Source: Balamuthia mandrillaris
Taxonomy: Eukaryota; Discosea; Longamoebia; Balamuthiidae
DNA length: 31,097 bases
Direction: 5' to 3'
NCBI GenBank assembly: GCA_031835245.1
Contig: JAVKOQ010000515.1
Span: forward strand, 1-31,097
The position numbers and the translations under genes are program-made. Numbering within the stretch: the stretch's first letter is position 1; each line of letters begins with the position of its first letter. A model generated the notes under the pieces. It was not told the DNA's origin, did not search any database, and worked only from the letters and a program-made list of their open reading frames with translations. This document shows positions 20,505 through 31,097 of the stretch, in pieces.

Positions 20505-20845
20505 TCTTGTCACACACAGCCCTAGGAATGAATAAATAGGAGAAAATGGGAAGGGGACGGGGAAGGGGACGGGGAAGGGGACGGGGAAGGGGACGGGGAA
20601 GGGGAGGAGGCGGCGGCGGCGGCGGGGTTATCCCTCCTTCTGCTACTGCTACTTTTTGAGGGGCAAGGGGGAGGGAGCCTTCTTTTGTCCAACGCTTTTT
20701 TTGTTTGGGGGGTCCTCCCTTTTGTGTTGGTCACAACAAGAGGGTTCAGGCAGAGTTCTCTCGTGGTGCCATCCTTACCATGTTATTGCTCTAAGCATAG
20801 ATAGAAAACTTCCTTTCTTTACTTTAACAAAAGCAAAAATCATGC
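20505..20845. other. Gap between VPS4 and the C2 gene, with G-rich repeats
   Basis: Both flanking genes are on the minus strand. Positions 20547-20605 hold GGGGAC/GGGGAA units and 20608-20627 a run of CGG. On the transcript strand this is a C/T-rich tract ending TTCATTCCTAG before the C2-gene start, so it may be an intron in that gene's 5' UTR. Nothing else was recognised. Confidence 0.5.
20547..20627. repeat. (GGGGAC GGGGAA)n and (CGG)n tract
   Basis: About four to five 12-nt units of GGGGACGGGGAA, followed by GGAGG and seven CGG units. Very G-rich. Confidence 0.88.
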
Positions 20846-22029
20846 TCATCCTTCTTGGCCGAATTCCTCCGTGAACTGCTGTTGCCTGACAAGCTCCGAG
20901 GCGTTGACAGTGGGCCTCGTATGCTTCAAACTCTTGAGAAAATCCTGCTTGGTGATGGGCGGCTCCAGTAATTTGTCTGAGTCCACGTCGTTCCAGGACA
21001 TCTCCATGGCGGCTGGGTCCGATCCCGAACATGGCGTCAGGTAATCGTGACGAAGTACTGCTGGATTCATTCTGTCGGGTGCTGATACCTTTTTACGTTT
21101 CCCCAAAATCAATTAATAACATTGCACCGATACGAGAGAGGAGAGAGGAGAGAGGAGAGAGGAGAGAGGAGAGAGGAGAGAGGAGAGGGAGGGAGCAGAG
21201 AGCAGAGAGCAGAGAGCAGAGAGCAGAGAGCAGAGACTAAAGGGGAGAAAAGTACTCGTTTGAAATGGGTTGCCGATTGGACGGCACGAACAGGCTGCAT
21301 CAGGGCATCACGCACAACCGTAGCAATGTCAGAACCGCTGTACCTGAAGTTGATGAAAAGGTAAGAAGTGACAGGAAGAGGGAGAAATGATGGAAGATGG
21401 GAGAGAACCCTTCGGTCCTGGCGGCAAGGTCTCTAAAATCGTCAGGTTGAAGGCTATGCTTGGTATTTCCGAGGTGGATTTTGAAGATACTAGTTCGAGC
21501 GGCAAGATCCGGGAGACCGATGAAAATCCTTTTTTCAAACCTTCTCCGAATGGCGGCATCCAAAGCCCATGGTATGTTTGTGGCCGCCAAAACCAAAACA
21601 CCCTCCTCATCATTGCCCACTCCGTTCATTTGTACAAGAAATTCCGTTTTAATCCTTCTGGCCGACTCACTCTCGCTGTCACTCCTGCTGCCGCAGAGCG
21701 AGTCCACCTCATCGATGAAAATAATGGATGGTTTGCTGGCTCTTGCCATTTCAAACAAGTTGCGCACCAACCTTGTTTTCCAAATTTCAAGGCATCAACA
21801 CAAAGTCCGCGTTGAAAAAAAAGGTGACAATACATACCGTTCGCTCTCTCCCAACCACTTGGAGACAAGGTCAGCCGAAGAGACGGAATAAAAGGTGGAA
21901 TTCGCTTCAGTGGCCACGGCCTTTGCCAGGTATGACTTACCAGTACCTGGTGGCTGCACAAGCAGGTCTCATATTAGCAATGTGCTTCCAATAGAATGGC
22001 AGAGAAGCAGCGAAGAGGAGAGAGACAGA

Positions 22030-22091
<62 letters not shown>

Positions 22092-22895
22092 AAGAGACCA
22101 GAGACTACGTACGCCATAAAGAAGAATTCCTTTCCAAGGCTTGCGTTTACCAGTAAAAAGCTGAGGGAACTTGATCGGTAAAATAACAGCTTCTTTCAAA
22201 GATTCTTTAGCAGCATACAAGCCAGCAACATCTTCCCACTTCACGTTTGGCTTCTCTTTTAGGATCGCTCCTGTAATGGATGTAGCGGTGTTAGAACGTA
22301 TTGCACAAGGAAGAACATGGCAGACAAACGGTTCTGGCATACCTTCCAAAGCCTTTTGAAGTTTGGCCTTTTCTGGGTCATCATCTTCTTCTCCACTGTG
22401 GCAGGCATAAAGGAAAGAAAAGGGAAAAGAAGAAAAAGTTGGCGTTAAACAAAACAGAGATCAACCTGCAGAAAAGAAGGTAAGCAACATTACCCTCCCC
22501 CCTGGGCAACTGGTTTCTTGCCCTGGCTTTTGCTCAAAAACTCTTTGAGTTTCTCAGCACGGGTCATGTATTCCAACACTTTTGTTCTTATCGTTACTTT
22601 GCAGCGCTCGTTTTTCTCATCTGTGTTCAATGGGGAAAAGAGTACCAACCGGAGGGAGGGAGGGAGGGGGGGGGGGAGAGAGAGTTAGTTAGTAAGAGGA
22701 ACTCAAGAGAAAACTGCTCGTAAAAGAGAGGCATGCCACCAACGAAGCACGATACATACATTTGAGAGCTGTCATAAAATAATCGAGAGCCAGCTGGTAC
22801 AAACGGAAGGCCTCCGCGTACTCGTTCTTCACGTCATGCTCTGTTGCCTGCGTCACAATGCTAATAGCTTTGGACAAAAGGGTAGCGTCTCCCAT
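20846..22895 (-). CDS. VPS4: ESCRT-III disassembly AAA ATPase VPS4
   Basis: Eight exons on the minus strand: 22895-22760, 22620-22494, 22395-22343, 22270-22113, 21953-21838, 21771-21409, 21343-21256, 21088-20846, giving 427 aa (human VPS4B is 444). The N-terminal MIT domain reads [20 protein letters not shown] to [12 protein letters not shown] (residues 1-75) and binds ESCRT-III tails. After a short acidic linker comes the AAA module: [20 protein letters not shown], Walker A GPPGTGKS (158-165), pore loop KWLGESE, Walker [11 protein letters not shown] (Glu218), sensor-1 [10 protein letters not shown], Arg fingers [12 protein letters not shown], and the C-terminal VPS4 helix with [15 protein letters not shown] and [22 protein letters not shown] end. 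It removes ESCRT-III from endosome and midbody membranes. The first Gly of Walker A is on the exon before the intron. Nothing looks broken. Confidence 0.97.
21134..21238. repeat. GAGAGAG/GCAGAGA repeats in VPS4 intron 7
   Basis: Two adjoining arrays, GAGAGGA units then AGCAGAG heptamers, in the intron 21255-21089. On the transcript they are pyrimidine-rich. Confidence 0.85.
22017..22089. repeat. GA/GACA microsatellite in VPS4 intron 4
   Basis: Mixed GAGA and GACA units over about 70 nt in the intron 22112-21954; CT-rich on the transcript. Confidence 0.9.
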
Positions 22896-23553
22896 TCTAT
22901 TGCGCGAGGAGAAACCAAACAAACCCCCAACCAACCGCAGCACACAACTCTACTCCTTCTTCCTCTTCTTCTTTGCTTTTTCTCTGCGGCCCCCCCCCCG
23001 AATTTTCTTCACGGAACGAAAACTTAGTGGACTGCCTGAGGGGTGTTCTTATTTTCCCGCCTTTTTTTGGGTGGTCGTTGCGTTTTCTCTGCTCTCTGCT
23101 CTCTCCTCTCTTCATACTCTCTCTTCTCTCTTCTCTTCTCTCTCTCACGCCATACACACAGGTCGTGGGAGGTATAATCGAGTACCAACCACCAACCCAG
23201 ACTGAGGAGGAAGGCAAGTTCAGTCTGCCGCAGCAGCATGCCGCATTTCTAACCACGGCAGCCAAGGAGACTGAGCCACAGGTTGTGTGAGTATTTTTAC
23301 TGGGAAATTAATTGCTCAACAACAACTGTCACACACAAAAAGAAAAAACAAATCACAAAGTCAAAAGGGCACGGTGGGGATGAAAAAACCAAATGGAACC
23401 GATCGATGTACAGCAAAGGAAGATAGAGTGAACAGCAAATCGGTCATGTTGCCGAGGTGCATTCATTGGATTCCTGCTTGGGGGCTACTGTTGGATGGCT
23501 AAGTGTTCTGTTCCTAAAGAAGAGGCAATGGCTTTAAAATACCAAACAACAAA
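22896..23553. other. Gap between WD40 and VPS4 genes
   Basis: Upstream of VPS4 and downstream of the WD40 gene. It contains C- and CT-rich stretches (22988-22999 and about 23085-23150), a candidate terminal exon on the plus strand listed separately, and an A-rich stretch (23330-23400). No RNA gene was recognised. Confidence 0.5.
23162..23290 (+). other. Candidate terminal coding exon, gene unknown
   Basis: A strong acceptor (pyrimidine-rich stretch then CATACACACAG at 23151-23161) is followed by an open frame that ends TGA 23288-23290. The peptide begins VVGGIIEYQPPTQTEEEG and ends in AAKETEPQVV, without simple-repeat bias. I found no convincing upstream exon or ATG on the plus strand; the sequence there overlaps the VPS4 start. 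It may be the end of a very small gene, a transcribed non-coding region, or chance. Confidence 0.25.
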
Positions 23554-25925
23554 CTAGGGCCTCAAAAACGAAGGTTGGAGGGTGTACCTGTGTCTCTCTT
23601 TTTTCTTTTGCGTCTTCTTTTTATCCCTCCGCTTTGTGGGTTCATGCTGCGGAAAAGGACTAGCTAATTCTGAACCGATGGACCTCCGCCACGCCCTCCG
23701 CTCCTGCTGTCTTATACCACCCACGCTCTGGCTGCGCCTCTGAAAAAGAAAAGTGGCAGAGAAAGAGGCCGTCCTCTCTGCAATGCTTCCGCTTACACTC
23801 CGCAAAGGCACATAGGCAGAGACTGACTTGTGCGAGATAGCTTCCTTATCCTCCTGCTTGGTGATGGCCCAAGTGCGAATGGTACCATCGTGTGAGGCAC
23901 TGAACAGAGTATCACCGCCTTTGATACAAATAGCGGTGACGGAACCGGTATGTCCCCTGTAGATGTTGAGACACTGCCCCGTCTTATTGAGAGGCAATAA
24001 CGAGAGCAGGTTAGCAGAAATGATGATTACTGTATTGGAGAGAAGCAGGTTCGAGGAAGAGTGCTGCACCTTGCTGTTCCATTCCCGAATGGTGTTGTCA
24101 TCGCCAGCAGTGAACATACGTCCCTCGAAGAACTTAATGGCCCTTATTTTTCCAGTGTGCCCCTCGAACGTGGCCATTCGCTTTCCATTCTGCACACAAA
24201 GCGGGTTGCCTAGTGAGAAGACTCGCAACACAATATTAACCAAACTAAAAGAGGGAGACAAACCACGCTACTAAAGGACCGAATTGTGCATTTGCCGGAA
24301 CCTTCAGCCGTCATCGCAAAAAGGGTTTTGTTCTTCAACTTGAGGGAGGTGACGCTCTGCCCTACCCGTATTATTTGAAGACGGCGTCCTGTCTACAAAA
24401 CCAAACAGTCATGGACATCAAATGAAGGTTTTTTGTGAGTTCAACAGTCATGTAGACAGCAAAAAAGCACATACTCTAATGTTCCATGTGCGTATGGTGG
24501 TGTCTCTAGAGCCACAATACAGGATCTCATCCTCGACCAAAAGCGTATATATCCAATCGGTGTGTCCTTCAAACACTTTGAGGCAAGTTCCTCGCTATTC
24601 AACAGAAGATACTTGTCAGCTTTGCTAAAGACGCCCCAATAATAATCCAAACAACAACAAAAAAAGAAAAGAAAAGAAGCGAGAGAGTATTTGGAAGCAC
24701 CTTTGGATTCCAGCTGCGGGCTGTACAATCAGTGGAAGCGCTATACAAGACGCCATTATGAAGCGTCATACAGGTCACGATGTCCTCATGGCCTTGAAAG
24801 GTTAGTTTGCTGGTTCTTTCTAACTCTATTTTGGGTCCAGATCTACCGGTTCCCACGAACACCGCATTCATGCGCACCCCTGGAATCTGGTTTAGGTACT
24901 CAACCCCCTTTGTTGCCCCGAAGAACTTGGTTAGGTCCTTCTTTTTCACCCTTGGTCCATTGCTTTCTTTGCCCCCTGCTTTTTCGAGATCATCGCTAGA
25001 CTCGAGGAAAGCGTCCCACGCTCGAAGGGTACCATCCGCAGAGGCAGTGTACAACATTTGGTCGTGCACTTGATAGGCGGTTATCCATTTGGAATGCCCT
25101 TTGAACGTCACATAGTAGTTGTGATTCTGAATGGCGGCATACATACACGTGAAGTTAGCACAGACCAGGAAGATATGAATGAAGGATAAACCCACCTCAG
25201 TACTCCAGGCTACCACTGTGTTATCTCCTGTCAATATGAAAAGTGCCTCGGGTTCGATCTTCACCAGCACTGCTTTCAACCGTTTAGAAAGAGCGTCCGT
25301 GATACCCGTCTTATCAGGTCAAAATGGGATGGGTGGTGTTGCCCGAAGGGTGTGCAGAAGGTGTGCATGAACCCGCCGGTTAAGAAAACAATAAACTTTC
25401 AAGAAACAATAAACTCGATAGTTCGACTGCAGAACTCACCTCTAAATCGTAGACACGAACAGCGGCATCTGCCTCAATCGTGTAAATCTTATCTTCGGGG
25501 GTTATGATCATCTTTTCCACGGAGTGGCCCTGGTTCATGTAAATAGAGCCTTGCCTGACTTCTTGGGCGTTGTCCTCCGCGATGGACTCCCGCCGCCCTA
25601 GGAGATCCACCACACTCCTCTTCCTCATGGTTGCTAATGCCGCTGAATTTGTTTGTCAGTGGGTCAGAGCTACGTTGGCTTCTCTAGTGTTGGCTGCTGT
25701 TCTTCTGTGCAGCCCTCAGGAGGGGAGGGGGCAACAGAGCAAGAACCTTCTTTGCGTTAGCGGTAGTAGAATCGTAGAGGCACTCCATTTTAGGTTAATA
25801 TGAAGAGATCGTTTTCCGCCTTACAAACCTAGTGTGCTGCCTTCGTCACCAAGATACAACAGGTGCTGCCCCTCCTTGTTATAACAAGGTTTGGCTATCG
25901 CTTGCTTCCCGAGTGCGGACCACAT
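23554..25925 (-). CDS. WD40 beta-propeller protein
   Basis: Eight exons on the minus strand: 25925-25829, 25642-25440, 25309-25196, 25126-24701, 24594-24475, 24392-24264, 24189-24070, 23982-23554, giving 545 aa. About seven WD repeats follow each other: EADAAVRVYDLE, TGDNTVVAWSTE, YVTFKGHSKWITAYQVHDQ with SADGTLRAWDA, LTFQGHEDIVTCMTLHNG with STDCTARSWNP, VFEGHTDWIYTLLVEDE with SRDTTIRTWNI, TFEGHTGKIRAIKFFEG with GDDNTIREWNS, and IYRGHTGSVTAICIKGG with SHDGTIRTWAI. The C-terminal 110 residues are basic and Ser-rich. One blade carries an insertion (residues about 165-215, GGKESNGPRVKKKDL). Such propellers are protein-binding scaffolds; the specific role is unknown. Exons tend to end at blade borders. 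The start at 25925 is the first ATG after an A-rich acceptor; a start at 25628 is an alternative. Confidence 0.88.
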
Positions 25926-26158
25926 GATGATCTCTTTTTGCAAGCAGGCAAAATCGTGAGAAAGGAAAACGGAAAGGCAAAGGAAAGAGATGCAACTCTG
26001 TTGAGAGCAGAGAAAGAGGAAGACGGAAGACCATAATGCGGTAGAACCATTGTTCGTATATGTAACTATGTACACAGGTGATAAAATACTACTAACAAGC
26101 CAAAGGAAAGATAGAAAAGAGGAGCATTTGTCCTTGGCAATAACAACGAGCCTCTATT
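25926..26158. other. Short gap between kinase and WD40 genes
   Basis: Contains the promoter and probable 5' UTR intron of the WD40 gene (acceptor CTTGCAAAAAG just before its start) and the 3' end of the ULK-like kinase. No other feature was seen. Confidence 0.4.
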
Positions 26159-28947
<2,789 letters not shown>

Positions 28948-29421
28948 GGTGCGGCTACCACAACAATCAAAGTTAGCTTGGGTTGGTGCTAGTTTGTTGA
29001 ACAATCACACTACTCAGGAGGCTGCCTGTTTGTTTACTGTTTCCTCTTTCCCACACCACCACTTGTGCTGCTGCTGGTAGTGCGATTTCCCCTTCCTGTT
29101 CTCTCAACAACCAAAACCCCCTGGTGGAAACTTGACAGGGGGAAACAACAACACAAGGAGCCCTTTCCCCAAAAATCACCGAAAATAAACTGTTTTGTTG
29201 GCCCACCCGCTGAGCGGCAACGAAACCACTAAATTCTCTTGGTTAACCCTAACCTCCCTTTGGAATAGAAGCTGAAAAGAGAAAAGAGACAGAGACAGAG
29301 ACAGAGAGACAGAGACAGAGACAGAGACAGAGAGACAGAGACAGAGACAGAGAGACAGAGACAGAGAGACGAAACTAAACAACACAAGAACAACAATGAC
29401 AAGATAGAGGGAGTAGAAGGG
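28948..29421. other. Gap upstream of the ULK-like kinase, with GACA tract
   Basis: Promoter side of the kinase and 3' flank of the RhoGEF gene. The tract 29287-29370 is built of AGAGACAGAGAC units. A TTAACCCTAACC stretch at about 29240-29253 resembles a telomere unit but is not tandem. Nothing else was recognised. Confidence 0.5.
29287..29370. repeat. (GAGACA)n microsatellite
   Basis: About 14 units of GAGACA/GACAGA lie just downstream of the RhoGEF stop codon. Confidence 0.9.
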
Positions 29422-31097
29422 CTAAAATAAATTATATTTCTGCACCAGAAGGTCATGAATGCACTTGGTGATATCAGTGAGCCACAAGTTTTTTTCCTCT
29501 TCCGTGCTAAAGTAAATGTTCCAGCATTCTTTTGCAGTCCACACTTGGAATACACAAGAGGGCTTACGAGCCATCAATGGCATCCCATTTTGTCTGTTCA
29601 ATCCAACGCTTGGAGTCGCTGCAACAGGAAAAACAGGTTCGGTGCCCAGTGCTGGTGGGGTGGTAACTTCTGATTCCTTTGATATTTGGTGTTGTTGGAA
29701 GGCAGCAAAGGCACTAGGTGCCTTGTAGCTTCCAGCAAGTGGGTGTGAAGCAGCCACCTCCGGGATAAGTGATTGTGATGATGTTGCATCTACTGTCTGC
29801 AGCTTGCCTGATTTGGTAGCATCAGCCGCGGAAGAAGAGGAGTCAAGATGGAATGAGTTTGGGTTGACAGCATCGTTTTCAAGCGACAAAGGTGAAGTGT
29901 TTTGTAAGTCATGGTAATGCCGCGGTTGCAACTGGGAGTGACGGTTGCGTGGAGAAGTACCCAGGAATACGCCGGTGCCATAACTGCTGCCACCTTCTAA
30001 ACCACCACCATACCCGTCACGTATTGTGGCCACGTTGTTCAGGTTGAGTACCACAGCGAAGGGCACCTGCTCTAGCCACAGTGATTCTTCCTCTTCGAGT
30101 GATGATGTGGGCGGCGAGGTTGGAAGAAGTGTTGGTGGTGCGGGTTCCACCTGTTTTTGGTGGTTACTGCTATCATCCATATCACTAGGAGCAGCAACAG
30201 GTACGTTTGAAGGGAGTTCTCTGCTCTCGTCTGTGGCAGCTATTGGTTCTCTTGTTGGGTTGTTTTCGCCTTGGTTTCTATTATTTGAGCGTTGGTTTAT
30301 CGTCTGTGTGCTATCTTTTGCCTTTGTATCTACTTCAAGCAACTTCTGTTCTTTGCGCTCTTTTTCTTTCCTTTCTCGCTCGGCTTGTTGGTTAGCAAAT
30401 GAGTCAATGGTAACGTTGCCGCAACACAGAATCATGTCGTTAAAGAGGTAGAGCGTATGCTGCTGAGTACTACAAAAGTTGTCAAGCACAATGTCAGCAG
30501 TATCGGTATCGGCTTTTTCTCTAACTGTTCTCCCCATATTCTGGGCTGCGTCTTGCACATGTAGGGACCACCAAACGGCGCTTTCTCTCACAAATCTCCG
30601 TTTTGTACTGTACAAATCCTAGTTTCGTTGTGATGGTAGTTATGATGATTGTTATCACAGGTAACGTTGAATAATAAGGCACAAGAGGGAGCAAAGGAGA
30701 CATAATCTCACCTGACTCAACAGTTGGCTGAGGCTTTGTTCCAGGGAGAGCAACTTTTTCACTGAGGCGTTGGCCTGGCTTTGGTCTTGGGCAATGCCCT
30801 GATGCAGATTTGCCAGCACCCGTTCTACCTTCGCATGTGCACACTTGATTTCCTCGTAGGCTATGGTTTTTGGTGCTGTATATGCTTGCATCCGCTTGTT
30901 CATATCGAATAAGAAAGTAATTATATCACATGCATGTGCATTCACCATACAAAATGACAATAAAGCGAGATCACCACACCAAGACATTCATTTAATGAAA
31001 AACATGGCACAAACGATCGTTAACCGTTACTCACCTCTAACAGTAAGCAATATCGCGGCAAGCGTTGAATGGGTTGAATCAAAAAATCCTCCAAGCT
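29422..31097 (-). CDS. DH-PH RhoGEF, 3' part
   Basis: Partial gene running off the right edge. Exons on the minus strand: 31097-31035, 30894-30712, 30618-29422 (stop TAA). The first reads DFLIQPIQRLPRYCLLLE, the hallmark helix of a Dbl-homology domain; the second continues the last DH helix (AYEEIKCAHAKVERVLANL). The third opens the PH domain with RRFVRESAVWWSLHV and HTLYLFNDMILCC. DH domains load GTP on Rho/Rac/Cdc42 GTPases at the membrane and so drive actin changes. Here the PH domain is interrupted by about 110 charged/polar residues, then VPFAVVLNLNNVATI, then about 140 Ser/Pro/Thr/Gln-rich residues, before its last strands and helix CVFQVWTAKECWNIYFSTEE and KNLWLTDITKCIHDLL. All phases are zero and the frame is uninterrupted for 398 residues, so the insertions are coding. 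Confidence 0.9.

Overview
Nuclear DNA of a unicellular, non-fungal eukaryote. Nearly every gene is cut by many short GT-AG introns (about 50-320 nt), there are no bacterial-style operons, a 5S rRNA gene sits between two protein genes, and long CT/GA microsatellites fill introns and gene gaps. A class I PITP and the APC7 subunit argue against a yeast-like fungus. The kinases, the C2/RhoGEF proteins and a GH28 enzyme fit an amoeboid or SAR-type protist, but the species cannot be fixed by eye. Splice sites were placed by hand. For every multi-exon model the exon lengths sum to an intact frame, but all models are unverified by transcripts.

Layout, left to right: 3' part of a phosphatidylinositol transfer protein (+); 5S rRNA (-); APC7/CDC27-like TPR subunit of the anaphase-promoting complex (+); a small PH-domain protein (-); an inverted-repeat (foldback) structure in a divergent promoter; an unknown, possibly mitochondrial, coiled-coil protein (+); RNA 3'-terminal phosphate cyclase (-); an intronless, GC-rich secreted GH28 pectinase-like enzyme (-); a 14-exon gene joining a CRAL-TRIO (Sec14) lipid-binding domain, a TKL kinase and two PAS domains (+); an EamA/DMT transporter (+); a short universal stress protein (+); a C2-domain protein (-); the ESCRT ATPase VPS4 (-); a WD40 protein (-); a ULK/ATG1-like kinase (-); and the 3' part of a DH-PH RhoGEF (-).

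Several genes concern phosphoinositides and membranes: PITP, PH, Sec14-kinase, C2, VPS4, ULK-like kinase and RhoGEF. They are on both strands with their own promoters, so this is thematic coincidence or loose clustering, not an operon. The most novel item is the predicted 1,121-residue CRAL-TRIO/TKL kinase/PAS/PAS protein at 10175-14750. It would put a lipid-binding module, a kinase and two sensor modules in one chain. Other oddities are a DFT in place of DFG in the ULK-like kinase, a PH domain interrupted by two long low-complexity insertions, loss of two catalytic-site residues in the GH28 protein, a 42-bp foldback, and a cluster of TAAGGTG sites before the transporter gene.
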